From an uncultured Granulosicoccus sp. (GTDB taxonomy: Bacteria; Pseudomonadota; Gammaproteobacteria; Granulosicoccales; Granulosicoccaceae), in contig CALDSR010000066.1 of NCBI GenBank assembly GCA_937924505.1, positions 1 to 35,423 on the forward strand: 35,423 bases of DNA, given 5' to 3'. The first letter of the stretch is position 1, and every line of letters starts with the position of its first letter. The translations under genes were made by a program, and so were the position numbers. The notes below the pieces were generated by a model. The model was not told the DNA's origin. It worked only from the letters and a program-made list of their open reading frames with translations, and did no database searches. Shown one piece after another: positions 1 to 7,898 of this stretch.

Positions 1-540
1 ACTGATGCCATCATTCATCGTGAAAATACTGTCCCACGTGATGTTTTCATCAGCAGTATCACCAGCGACAATAGCGTAGTTCCCCCAATTGTCCTGGTGA
101 TTGGAACTTGAACTAAGAACCGTACCGGACAAGTCAGATTCTGTGCCACCGTTGGCAGCTCCATCGCCCTTACCCATCGATACCTTGCCAAAACCACCTT
201 TTATATAAACGTCCTGATAACGATTATCGATGAAGTCATCGTTACCTCCACTGGTTTGATTTCCGCCAGAGCTGGCAAACGAGGGATTGGATTGTATTTG
301 TTGCTCCAGACGAAATCCGACGGTACTGCCACTGTCCAGCACTTCTTCACCTGTTATTCGAAATCGGGATCCTGACCATCCGATATCCTGGTGTTGGATA
401 TCACTGCCAATAGCATCATCAGGTGCCACAATCATTCTACTCACTTGACCAGAGAACTTGAATTCAATCGCTTGGGCGTTTGCCATCATAACTGAGCTAC
501 CCACGGCAGCTGTAATTGCGTAAATAGTTTGAATTTTCAT
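1..540 (-). CDS. Gram-negative porin, partial (C-terminus beyond window)
   Basis: An open frame reads on the minus strand from an ATG at 540 to the window edge with no stop, so 180 residues of the N-terminal part are visible. It begins with a signal peptide (MKIQTIYAIT, then a hydrophobic stretch ending ANAQA), followed by a beta-strand-rich region typical of general porins: an opening strand with FKFSGQVSR, then GSRFRITGEE and VGFRLEQQIQ, and later VYIKGGFGKVSMGKGDG, which resembles the conserved strand that leads into the constriction loop. The product would be an outer-membrane trimeric channel for small hydrophilic solutes. A purine-rich AGAGG lies about 10 bases before the ATG. It is transcribed in the same direction as the ABC operon to its right, but about 690 bases separate them, so it is probably an independent unit. 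The porin call is by pattern recognition; the missing C-terminus would normally end in an aromatic residue. Confidence 0.75.
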   Translation of the reverse strand, partial: MKIQTIYAITAAVGSSVMMANAQAIEFKFSGQVSRMIVAPDDAIGSDIQHQDIGWSGSRFRITGEEVLDSGSTVGFRLEQQIQSNPSFASSGGNQTSGGNDDFIDNRYQDVYIKGGFGKVSMGKGDGAANGGTESDLSGTVLSSSSNHQDNWGNYAIVAGDTADENITWDSIFTMNDGIS

Positions 541-1230
541 TGTGCTGAGCCTCTCGTATCGCCGGTTAGGAATATCTCGATTAAAAATATTGAATGCAAA
601 CGCATTACCGATAAAGACTTGGCTCTGTTGAGATCGTTCAGTCAATAAAAGACTGTAACTGTTCAAACTTGCTATACAAAAAATTATTCTTTTACAGCGA
701 CATGCGCCTCCACGAGTAAGCAATCAAACGACACATCATTGTTGAACAGGTGGCAAATCAGTTTTATTTTCAATAGCTTGTTGCGCTTGGAAAACCGCTG
801 ACTTGTGTATCAATGAATGAACTGATACCGAACAAACGCGTGTTAATTCCTTGCACCTAAACACGTACAAAGTGGTTATCAATTATTTGTAAGATATTGG
901 CCAACTGCAGGACAGAATAAAGGTGACCGATGTGTATTTTGGCAATGAATCATTCACTGACCCGATCATCGGTGGGGTCAGCGGTGCTGGTACATCAATC
1001 GCGATCCGAAATGCATGGATAGGGGGTCAGCCAGATAACTTTACTCAACAGAGCCCCAATCTCGGCGTAGTTGCCCTTGGCGCACAAGATCAGTCAATAG
1101 CGAGGTAGCGAGCAGCAACAGTCCGCAGAAATTCAGGAACGCTAATTTAATGTTTCAAGCTTGAATTATTCTCTCGAATCCAGTGCTTCCAATAACGAAG
1201 TTGGTGTCGAACTAGTGGCACAAGATCGAG
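541..1230. other. Intergenic region upstream of the porin
   Basis: About 690 bases lie between the porin start and the end of the RraA-like gene. The first 150 bases or so should hold the porin promoter and 5' leader. No convincing -35/-10 pair could be fixed. The rest contains only a short open frame (893-1108, listed separately) and no hairpin with a T-run that would clearly terminate the ABC operon. Confidence 0.5.
893..1108 (+). pseudogene. Short unrecognised open frame, possible gene remnant
   Basis: The frame is open from 893 to a stop at 1106-1108, with a possible GTG start at 923 (61 codons). The translation reads VTDVYFGNESFTDPIIGG, then VSGAGTSIAIRNAWIGG and ends ALGAQDQSIAR. Its composition (Gly, Asn and small residues) looks more protein-like than random, but there is no clear ribosome binding site and no recognisable domain. 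It could be a fragment of a decayed secreted protein or chance. No function is proposed. Confidence 0.18.
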
Positions 1231-1941
1231 TCAGGTGCGCGAACGCTCGAAGGCTTTCCACGCCTTCTCCAACGCGGCAATGTCGAAGCCCGGTTTACGA
1301 GCTGGTTCGAGAATCAGTTTTTCGGATGCGAACAACTTGTCGATGGCCATCTCTAAATTGGGCAGCACCTCCGATGGTATAACCAATGCACCGTGCCGAT
1401 CCGCGTGAACAAGATCCCCCTGCTCAACGGTCAATCCAAAAAGGGTAACCGGGGTACCGAGCTCTTGAACATGTACAAAACCATGACTGGGGCCCACTGA
1501 CCCTGCAATGACTGGAAACCCAGGCGCGAGGTCGCCAAGATCTCTCATGACGCCATTGGTGACAGCACCAGACAAGCCCAGCCCCTTGTGCACAACGGTA
1601 TGCACCTCACCCCACCATGCGCTGATGCATCGTGGAAAATCGGTATCTTCTATGACCGCAACCGACGGCACAGGACTATCAGCCATATGACGAAAATAAT
1701 CCAAGCGACGCTGCCTTATTACGTCTGGTGCCTCGGCGGGTGGTTCAAGGCCAGCAATTTTCGCCGTTTTGGCATAGCCAACAATCGCGCCAGCCTGTGG
1801 ATCCGAACTGAGCATGGTGTCGCGTGTAAAGGCTGCAAAACCTCGTTTTCCTTGAGCGACTTCTATCGCATTGCACACGCTTGGCGTGTCGATATCACGA
1901 AGGCGAGCCAACAGGCTTTCGCTTAAGTTTCCTGTAACCAT
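1231..1941 (-). CDS. RraA-like / HMG-CHA aldolase family protein
   Basis: This 236-residue protein belongs to the RraA-like superfamily, which includes 4-hydroxy-4-methyl-2-oxoglutarate/4-carboxy-4-hydroxy-2-oxoadipate (HMG/CHA) aldolases, oxaloacetate decarboxylases and the RNase E inhibitor RraA. The visible family core is GLGLSGAVTNGVMRDLGDL (about residues 120-138) with the substrate-binding Arg133 and metal-binding Asp134, then GFPVIA, and the C-terminal GDLVHADRHGALVIP (175-189), where the usual ADxDG reads ADRHG. RraA itself is about 160 residues; the extra C-terminal helix (from about 200) fits the aldolase-type branch better. The ATG at 1941 overlaps the end of the hydrolase gene by 19 bases, so translation is probably coupled. 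It is the last gene of the ABC/catabolic operon, which suggests carbon-carbon bond cleavage of a small oxo-acid as the final step. The exact substrate is unknown. Confidence 0.82.
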   Translation of the reverse strand: MVTGNLSESLLARLRDIDTPSVCNAIEVAQGKRGFAAFTRDTMLSSDPQAGAIVGYAKTAKIAGLEPPAEAPDVIRQRRLDYFRHMADSPVPSVAVIEDTDFPRCISAWWGEVHTVVHKGLGLSGAVTNGVMRDLGDLAPGFPVIAGSVGPSHGFVHVQELGTPVTLFGLTVEQGDLVHADRHGALVIPSEVLPNLEMAIDKLFASEKLILEPARKPGFDIAALEKAWKAFERSRT

Positions 1942-2618
1942 CGTTGCATTGCTCTTGTTGTCAGCACGGGTTGCTCCAGCGTCGGCAAATGACCTGCGCT
2001 GGGAATGACATCCAATGTTGAATGTGGGATTAGTTCATGCATCAGTCTGTGGCGGTCCATCGGACATAGTCGATCGCCTTCACCCGTCAATACGAGAGTA
2101 GGCACCCGAACTTGCCGAAGCGTTTCTTGCTGGTCAGGACGATTGGTAATTGCCTGAGCCTGTCGGGCGAAGGCAACTTCACCCAAATTCAGCGCCATCT
2201 TCATACATATATCAAGCACATCGGTTCGGCGCGGGCCATCAGCGAGAAAATTAGGTTTGAGTTCTTCACGCATGACATTCTCAAGCCCACCCGCCTTGAC
2301 ACGAATGACTTGATCCGCCCTGACCTTTCTGACGTCGTCCGGTTCTGGTAACGGGTTGGTATCAAGCAAGGCCAAACGCTTTACGCGCTCTGGCGCCTGG
2401 CGAATGACCTCCATCGCCACAATACCGCCCATCGACAAACCCGCGAGCGCAAATTCGTGGGGTGCTGAGGCGAGTACGTTTTGGGCCAGTTGCTGGATAT
2501 TGTCCGCCGAGGTGAGGCAACCGACTTGTACCGCTCGCTCAGATGAAAATGCCGCCACTTGATGGTCGAACAACCGTGCATCGCACATCATGCCTGGCAG
2601 TAATACAAGAGCCAGCAT
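1923..2618 (-). CDS. alpha/beta hydrolase (enol-lactonase-like)
   Basis: This 231-residue alpha/beta-fold hydrolase has a complete apparent triad: nucleophile Ser62 in LAGLSMGG, acid Asp182 in LTGEGDRLCP and His210 in PSAGHLP. The oxyanion loop is LLPGMMCDARLF near residue 10. Relatives include 3-oxoadipate enol-lactone hydrolase and other small carboxyl-ester or lactone hydrolases. The frame stays open to 2801, but that extension lies entirely inside the upstream cupin gene. The ATG at 2618, four bases after the cupin stop, gives a normal family N-terminus and is preferred. It sits between the cupin and RraA-like genes of the same operon, so it probably hydrolyses a lactone, ester or C-C bond in the catabolic intermediate. 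The substrate cannot be told from sequence. Confidence 0.85.
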   Translation of the reverse strand: MLALVLLPGMMCDARLFDHQVAAFSSERAVQVGCLTSADNIQQLAQNVLASAPHEFALAGLSMGGIVAMEVIRQAPERVKRLALLDTNPLPEPDDVRKVRADQVIRVKAGGLENVMREELKPNFLADGPRRTDVLDICMKMALNLGEVAFARQAQAITNRPDQQETLRQVRVPTLVLTGEGDRLCPMDRHRLMHELIPHSTLDVIPSAGHLPTLEQPVLTTRAMQRWLQET

Positions 2619-2622
2619 GGTA

Positions 2623-3594
2623 TTAACCAAAATGAAGCTGGGTCGGACCCGCGGGATCATCGGTATTGCGCACCCGATAGAGTCCGGATTCTCCAGGCAT
2701 AGCAGGGTATAGGTTGCGGGATAACCCAGGTGGTACCGCACAGGTATCTCCTGGATTGAGCACAGCCGTGCCACCATCCCAATCGATACGCCAGTGCCCA
2801 CGGAAAGGCATCAATATCTCATGACGCTCTGTTGAATAGGCTGGAGTGCCGGGGGTTTGGTGCGATACAAAATCAACTTTAAATCCCGGTCTGTCGTTTA
2901 TCAGGGCATTTTCGCCGATGACAGAGACAGGAGCTTCAATGGACGCTATGCACAAGTCGCGATAACGCGCGACATAGTGCGGCACCACATCATCTGTCGA
3001 CGGGTTACCCAGTTTGTTCAACTGTTTGTCATTTAACGGCTTCATAGGTACAACGCCGTCAGGTAATTGCTCGCCCTTTTTTGTGTCATATAGAACCCCT
3101 GTCGACGCCAGCACAAGACCATGATCGCTGGCGTCTCGAATAACCTCTGGCGCCCAAACCACGCCGCCACCCGCATCATCGCCACCGAGTACCGCCATGA
3201 TCATGCCGTAGTCTGTACCTATGTTTTCAAAACCGCGGAACATATCGGTGGGTATGTCGAAAAGATCACCCTCCTCCAGGACGACCTCACCAGCGTTGCC
3301 GTGACGCCCCCAAAAGAAGCGCCAAGTTCCCTTAAGAACAAAAAAGACTTCAGCGGTGTGATGGGTGTGCAAGGAATTTCGACAACCTGGTGGCTGCCCC
3401 GCTGCGCCAATGTTGAACCCTGGTGTCTCTTGTATATGTACGTGCTGATCAGGGCTCTCGGAAACGCCTCCACCAATGATGGTGAAATTCTCTTTTTTGT
3501 CAGAACCCGGTGTATGCGCATCGATAAACGCTGTTTTGCAAGGGATCAGGTCGCCATAACGGACGATACGGTGTTCAAATTCTTGAGGCGTCAT
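2623..3594 (-). CDS. Two-domain cupin protein (possible dioxygenase-like)
   Basis: This 323-residue protein has two cupin barrels. The N-terminal one contains GCRNSLHTHHTAEVFFVLKG (residues 70-89), matching cupin motif 1 with metal ligands His76, His78 and Glu82. Its motif 2 (EGDLFDIPTDMFRGFENIG, 108-126) lacks the usual His, having Arg/Gly there. The C-terminal barrel (about 252-300, ERHEILMPFRGHWRIDW then NPGDTCAVPPG) lacks the HxH pair and may be structural. Bicupins of this size include gentisate and related ring-cleavage dioxygenases, but also isomerases and sugar-binding proteins. The start at 3594 is chosen because AAGGA precedes it at good spacing; a longer frame to 3735 would overlap the ATPase gene. 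It lies in the ABC operon, 43 bases after the ATPase, and is followed by the hydrolase and RraA-like genes. A metal-dependent first catabolic step is inferred. Confidence 0.75.
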   Translation of the reverse strand: MTPQEFEHRIVRYGDLIPCKTAFIDAHTPGSDKKENFTIIGGGVSESPDQHVHIQETPGFNIGAAGQPPGCRNSLHTHHTAEVFFVLKGTWRFFWGRHGNAGEVVLEEGDLFDIPTDMFRGFENIGTDYGMIMAVLGGDDAGGGVVWAPEVIRDASDHGLVLASTGVLYDTKKGEQLPDGVVPMKPLNDKQLNKLGNPSTDDVVPHYVARYRDLCIASIEAPVSVIGENALINDRPGFKVDFVSHQTPGTPAYSTERHEILMPFRGHWRIDWDGGTAVLNPGDTCAVPPGLSRNLYPAMPGESGLYRVRNTDDPAGPTQLHFG

Positions 3595-3637
3595 GGAGAT
3601 ATCCTTGTGCAGGCTCACGGCGTGGTAGATACATAAG

Positions 3638-4693
3638 TCAGTTGTCCAGTCTGGCTTCAGTCGTCTTATCAAACAGATAGATATGCGACCTGTCGATCTG
3701 GAGACCAATGACTTCATCGATTGCTGCGGTAGCATAGCGATCCGCTTTCGCCGTCAATCTCTGTGTACCCGCGTGTACGGTCATCAAGACACTCTCACCA
3801 GTATTCTCTGACGCAAAAACCGGTGCATCAAAGTCACCTTGACCTTGAGGTACAACTTGAATGTCCTCAGGACGTATGCCGAGGATCACATTGGACCGCG
3901 CCTGCAAAGGCGTTTCAACAACGCGAACCCCGTTGGCGAAAAAAGCACCGTCATGAATCTCTCCCTCAATCAGATTCATCGCCGGTGAGCCTATGAAACC
4001 GGCAACAAACAGACTGTGCGGATCGTTGTAAATCTCCGTGGGTGTACCGAGCTGTAGAATTTTTCCCTGGTGCATTACCGCCACACGGTCAGCTAAAGTC
4101 ATGGCCTCAATTTGATCGTGTGTGACATAAACCGTTGTAATCTGCAATCGATGAGAAAGGTTCTTTAATTCAGCACGCATCGTCACACGTAATTTGGCAT
4201 CCAGATTGGAGAGAGGCTCATCCATTAAAAAAACCTGTGGCGTTCGAACAATGGCCCTGGCCAAAGCAACACGTTGTCGCTGCCCACCAGACAAGGCCTT
4301 GGGTTTTCTGTCTAAAAATTCCAGCAACTCCACCTGCTCTGCTGCAATTCTGACTCGTGCGGGAATCTCGGACTTGGCAACGCCACGAACCTTAAGGGGG
4401 TAAGCGATGTTATCGGCCACCGACATGTGCGGATAGAGACCATAGTTCTGGAAAACCATTGCTATGTCACGATCTTTTGGTAAATCATCGTTGACCCGTC
4501 GGTCACCAATGAAAACATCGCCACGGGTGGGTTCCTCCAGCCCGGCGATCATGCGCATGGTGGTCGTTTTCCCACATCCCGATGGTCCCAGCAAGACCAG
4601 AAATTCCTTGTCAGCAATTGACAGAGATTGATCATCAACTCCAACAAAATTACCCCAGCGCTTGGTAATGTTGACCAACGATATTCCCGCCAT
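3638..4693 (-). CDS. ABC transporter ATPase, MalK/UgpC type
   Basis: This 351-residue nucleotide-binding subunit energises import of a sugar-like solute. All the ATPase motifs are present: Walker A GPSGCGKTT (36-44), Q-loop Gln82 in MVFQNYGLYPHMS, signature LSGGQRQR (134-141), Walker B VFLMDEPLSNLD (154-165) and the switch His192 in THDQ. The C-terminal 110 residues form the TOBE/OB regulatory domain of the MalK group (SPAMNLIEGEI, GIRPEDI). The ATG at 4693 overlaps the upstream permease stop by one base (TGATG), so the two are translationally coupled. The open frame to 4804 lies inside the permease and is rejected. It acts on the cytoplasmic face with the two permeases encoded upstream. Confidence 0.95.
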   Translation of the reverse strand: MAGISLVNITKRWGNFVGVDDQSLSIADKEFLVLLGPSGCGKTTTMRMIAGLEEPTRGDVFIGDRRVNDDLPKDRDIAMVFQNYGLYPHMSVADNIAYPLKVRGVAKSEIPARVRIAAEQVELLEFLDRKPKALSGGQRQRVALARAIVRTPQVFLMDEPLSNLDAKLRVTMRAELKNLSHRLQITTVYVTHDQIEAMTLADRVAVMHQGKILQLGTPTEIYNDPHSLFVAGFIGSPAMNLIEGEIHDGAFFANGVRVVETPLQARSNVILGIRPEDIQVVPQGQGDFDAPVFASENTGESVLMTVHAGTQRLTAKADRYATAAIDEVIGLQIDRSHIYLFDKTTEARLDN

Positions 4694-5526
4694 CAGCGCA
4701 CCGCTCCCATCGTCATGCCTTGAACGAAATGCTTGCGAATAATCAACGCCAGTATGAACATCGGCACCATGATAATAATTCCCGCGGCCGCAAGCAGATT
4801 CCAAAGATCGCCCTCTTCGGCTTTGAACAATGCAAGCCCAACCGGTAACGTGACTGCATCTCGATTGGTCAGTATCAATGCGAACAGAAATTCATTCCAG
4901 GCAATAATAAAACAGAAAATACAAGCGGTAACCAAACCGGGAGCAGCCATTGGCAGCACGATGTTACGAATCACCTGAAGGCGTGTAGATCCGTCAACCA
5001 ATGCCGCTTCTTCGGTATCAACAGGAATGCCATCAATAAACCCCTTGATCATCCAGATCGCAAACGGCATTACTATGGCGGTATTAACCAGCACCAGGCC
5101 CAGCAAGGTATCCAGAATCCCAATATCCCGGAACATGACAAAAAAGGGCAGCACGATAACGACCGCAGGTACAAACTGGGTGGCCAGAATAAGCACTAGC
5201 AAGAGCGTGCGACCTCGCAGATCAAACCGTGAGAATGAATAAGCCGCACAAGTGGCAATCGGAATGGCAATTAACACTGTGGCTGTCGCCACAATCGTCG
5301 AATTTTTTAACTTTTCGCCGAGTTCATAGGGTTTCTCAAAAACGATGCGAAAATTTTCAAAGGTAGGAGTAAAGAATAATTTCAACTGATAGACATCAAC
5401 ATGCTGTTTAAAAGCGGCAAGCGCGATCCATGCTATCGGGACCAGCATTATCAGTGTAAATACCAGTATCAAAACGATCTGAACACTGTTCCAAAGTTGC
5501 TTTCTTTGCCTGCCCGTAATTGCCAT
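4693..5526 (-). CDS. ABC sugar transporter permease, MalG/UgpE type
   Basis: This 277-residue inner-membrane permease of the carbohydrate uptake-1 (CUT1) group has about six predicted transmembrane segments; the first is VQIVLILVFTLIMLVPIAWI near residues 16-35. The cytoplasmic EAA loop that docks on the ATPase is visible as EEAALVDGSTRLQVIRNIVL, followed by PMAAPGL. It pairs with the MalF-type permease next to it. Its ATG overlaps the MalF-type stop by one base, and its own stop overlaps the ATPase start by one base, a tight operon arrangement. Substrate specificity comes from the binding protein, so none is assigned here. Confidence 0.93.
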   Translation of the reverse strand: MAITGRQRKQLWNSVQIVLILVFTLIMLVPIAWIALAAFKQHVDVYQLKLFFTPTFENFRIVFEKPYELGEKLKNSTIVATATVLIAIPIATCAAYSFSRFDLRGRTLLLVLILATQFVPAVVIVLPFFVMFRDIGILDTLLGLVLVNTAIVMPFAIWMIKGFIDGIPVDTEEAALVDGSTRLQVIRNIVLPMAAPGLVTACIFCFIIAWNEFLFALILTNRDAVTLPVGLALFKAEEGDLWNLLAAAGIIIMVPMFILALIIRKHFVQGMTMGAVR

Positions 5527-6407
5527 CAGTGTGATGATTCCTTGGCAAATACCAGACGTGTGTAGGCATAGGTCAGAAAAATCATCGGGATGACCATCAG
5601 CCAGGCGACGGCCGCCGAATAGCCAATGTTCGAGTATTTAAGTCCGTTGAAATAGACATAATGCGACAAGGTCTGGGTAGCTGCCCCCGGACCGCCATTG
5701 GTTAGCATATAAACCAGATCGAACGTCTTTAACGAAAAAATCGCTTTAAGAATGACAACGACAGCCAACACCGGCATCAGTTGAGGGATCGTAATATCTC
5801 GCAGAATACGAAAGCCCGATGCACCATCCATCCGCCCTGCTTCCAGAGTCTCCTGCGGTATGGAGGCCAAGCCACCGATGAGCACCAAGGTAAGAAAGGG
5901 AATCCAGCCCCAGACATCGGCCATGACGATGACCCAGAACGCCAGCGTCGGATCTGATAGCCAGGCAATGTCAGCGACGCCAGGAATAATCGCACCAAAA
6001 AATGCGTCGAACAATCCGAACTCCGGATTAAACATGAATCGAAACGAGACACCGATAAGGGCGGGACTCATGGCGAACGGTAGAATCAACAATGACTGGA
6101 TTCCCACCCGGAAACGCCCTCCGGGTGCTAATAACAACGCAAATACCAACGCGAAAAACGTCGTCAGAAAAACCGTAACCAGTGTGAACAAAAACGTTAC
6201 CCACACCGAATTCCAGAACGCCGGCTCTTCAAAAAATGCCCACGTGTAATTCTCTACCCCGATAAAACCTTGCGGAAAATCCGGGCGTGACAAACGGCCC
6301 GCAAAGAAGGAATAACGAAGCGACTCTGCGAGTGGCCAGATTGCTGTCGCAAATACCACCAGCACTGCCGGGGCTACAAGAAGATACTTGAGATACTTGT
6401 CTCGCAT
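5526..6407 (-). CDS. ABC sugar transporter permease, MalF/UgpA type
   Basis: This 293-residue inner-membrane permease has about six hydrophobic segments, the first at residues 9-29 (LLVAPAVLVVFATAIWPLAES). The EAA loop is LEAGRMDGASGFRILRDITI followed by PQLMP, and the family signature FSLKTFDLVYMLTNGGPGAAT lies near the C-terminus. It forms the translocation pore together with the MalG-type subunit. The start at 6407 is 65 bases after the binding-protein stop, a gap holding a hairpin (6425-6457) that may reduce expression of the membrane subunits relative to the binding protein. No strong ribosome binding site is visible before this ATG. Confidence 0.93.
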   Translation of the reverse strand: MRDKYLKYLLVAPAVLVVFATAIWPLAESLRYSFFAGRLSRPDFPQGFIGVENYTWAFFEEPAFWNSVWVTFLFTLVTVFLTTFFALVFALLLAPGGRFRVGIQSLLILPFAMSPALIGVSFRFMFNPEFGLFDAFFGAIIPGVADIAWLSDPTLAFWVIVMADVWGWIPFLTLVLIGGLASIPQETLEAGRMDGASGFRILRDITIPQLMPVLAVVVILKAIFSLKTFDLVYMLTNGGPGAATQTLSHYVYFNGLKYSNIGYSAAVAWLMVIPMIFLTYAYTRLVFAKESSH

Positions 6408-6424
6408 AGTTGGCTTAGGCAGAC

Positions 6425-6457
6425 CTGCAAGGTGAAACCGGAAGTTCCACCTTGCAG
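6425..6457 (-). terminator. Intercistronic hairpin between binding protein and permease
   Basis: A perfect 10-base inverted repeat, CTGCAAGGTG (6425-6434) and CACCTTGCAG (6448-6457), encloses a 13-base loop. It starts about 15 bases after the binding-protein stop. No T-run follows, so it is more likely a partial attenuator or 3'-end stabiliser of the binding-protein message, as seen in malE-malF type operons, than a full terminator. Confidence 0.6.
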
Positions 6458-6472
6458 CTTACTCACAGCTTG

Positions 6473-7795
6473 CTAGTCAATACGGCCAGCACGCTTGAGT
6501 ATCTTTGTTGCCTGCTCGGCTGCGGCATTCATAAGCGCGCGGGTATCACCACCACCTGCGGCTTCCGCAATTGCACTGGAGAGTACATCACCGACTTCCG
6601 GCCACTCCGGAATTTGCGGCATGATGTCCGAGTTGGCCAACGACTCCCACGCTGCTTGCTGAATATTGGCATTTGCCGCGTTGACCTCTGGGTCTTGCAG
6701 GCTACTGACATGCGTGACCACGTTGTTCATGATCGATTTGCCGGCAACTTCGCGCACCGTGGCATTGGCCTTGTCCATTTCCGGGTTGGACAACCATTTC
6801 AGAAATTCCCAAGCCGCATCCTGATTCTTGGAATACGATGAGATTGAAAATGGCATTGAGATCGCATAAGTCACAGTCTTGTCCTGATAGGACGGCATTC
6901 CAGTAAAGCCAACCTGGTCCTCTGTGAGCACTGATGAATCCGGATTGATCATTGATGAATAGGCCCACCACCACACCGGAATCATTGCCGATTTACCTTG
7001 CATGAATGACTGTCGAGCGTCTTGTTCAACAAAAGACAATGATGCGGAGTTAGTTACTTTCTCCGTCGTGTGCAAGGCTATATAGTCTTCTGTTGCTTTT
7101 AGTCCGGCTTCAGAATTCCATGCTGGCCGACCGTCTTCATCAAAAACATCCGCACCTGCTGCCCAAAGGAAATTAAGCCAGATAAACAAGTTCTGGCGAT
7201 TGCCATCATTGTTGTAGTAAAGAGCTAAGGGTTCTATATCGGTATCGCTGGCTTTTAACTCTTTACCGATACGTATGACATCATCCCAACTTTTGGGCGG
7301 CTCAGGTATCAGATCCTTACGATAGAACATCAGCTGCGCGTGCGCACGCAGTGGAAAGCCTAAGGTCTTGCCTTCAAATTGAGCCGATTTGGCAAACGCC
7401 GCTGGATAACGATCCATCGAGATACCGTCCTCTGCAAGACGATCATCAATCGGTACCAGCCAGTGGGAATTTGGTGGCCCCCAACTATCAAGGTAATTCA
7501 CGACGTCGTAAGCGCCGTTGGCGGCCACGCCTTCCGCCGTGATTTTTTCCTGCAATGAACCAAATGGGATGAATGTCCATTCGGTCTCGATTCCGGTCAG
7601 TTCGGTGAACTCGGAATCGCGCAACATCAATCCATCAAACTGAGGCGTCACTACTGACAATATGTTGAGTTTGGTCCCGTCAAAGGGTTTGCCGTCCTTG
7701 AGGTTATATTTTTCGGCAGTCGCCGCTGAGCTGACAAGCGTCAGGGCCGCTGCGGTCATGGTCGCCGTAAGACCACGCCAGACAATCGAGCGCAT
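6473..7795 (-). CDS. ABC transporter family-1 extracellular solute-binding protein
   Basis: This 440-residue periplasmic binding protein captures the substrate for the transporter. It has a classic Sec signal peptide (Arg-containing n-region, hydrophobic LTATMTAAALTLVSS, cleavage after AATA at about residue 27). Features of the MalE/UgpB-like family include FRKDLIPEPPKSWDDVI-type hinge sequence, an EQDARQSFMQGKSAMIPVWWW segment and a C-terminal AWEFLKWLSNPE region. The ATG at 7795 is preferred over the upstream frame (to 7861) because AGGAGA lies eight bases before it and the signal peptide then begins correctly. It is the first gene of the operon and is transcribed divergently from the LacI regulator. 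The ligand is probably a sugar, polyol or related compound; the sequence does not say which. Confidence 0.93.
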   Translation of the reverse strand: MRSIVWRGLTATMTAAALTLVSSAATAEKYNLKDGKPFDGTKLNILSVVTPQFDGLMLRDSEFTELTGIETEWTFIPFGSLQEKITAEGVAANGAYDVVNYLDSWGPPNSHWLVPIDDRLAEDGISMDRYPAAFAKSAQFEGKTLGFPLRAHAQLMFYRKDLIPEPPKSWDDVIRIGKELKASDTDIEPLALYYNNDGNRQNLFIWLNFLWAAGADVFDEDGRPAWNSEAGLKATEDYIALHTTEKVTNSASLSFVEQDARQSFMQGKSAMIPVWWWAYSSMINPDSSVLTEDQVGFTGMPSYQDKTVTYAISMPFSISSYSKNQDAAWEFLKWLSNPEMDKANATVREVAGKSIMNNVVTHVSSLQDPEVNAANANIQQAAWESLANSDIMPQIPEWPEVGDVLSSAIAEAAGGGDTRALMNAAAEQATKILKRAGRID

Positions 7796-7838
7796 ACTAT
7801 TTCTCCTGTAGGGTACAACCTGAACGACAATAACGTAA

Positions 7839-7856
7839 TTTGCATCCGGATGCAAA
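7839..7856. promoter_or_regulatory. LacI-family operator between regulator and ABC operon
   Basis: The site TTTGCATCCGGATGCAAA is a perfect 18-base palindrome with the central CG typical of LacI/GalR-family operators. It lies 44 bases before the binding-protein start and 43 bases before the regulator start, so it can control both directions. On the minus strand the right half overlaps a candidate -35 (TTGCAT, 7855-7850), 17 bases from a candidate -10 (TATTGT, 7832-7827). Binding there would block transcription of the operon. Confidence 0.8.
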
Positions 7857-7898
7857 AACACCCTAAAGTGCCAAATATGCGGAGATTGACCAACATTT

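Noticed and set aside
1588..1926. 112-codon plus-strand frame opposite the RraA-like gene
   Set aside because: It lies entirely antisense to a well-supported gene, has no recognisable domain, and is a shadow of that gene's codon pattern.
2619..2801. N-terminal extension of the alpha/beta hydrolase
   Set aside because: It overlaps the cupin coding sequence in another frame and has no family similarity; the ATG at 2618 directly after the cupin stop gives the normal N-terminus.
3121..3636. 171-codon plus-strand frame inside the cupin gene
   Set aside because: Antisense shadow of the cupin gene; composition shows no domain and it has no ribosome binding site.
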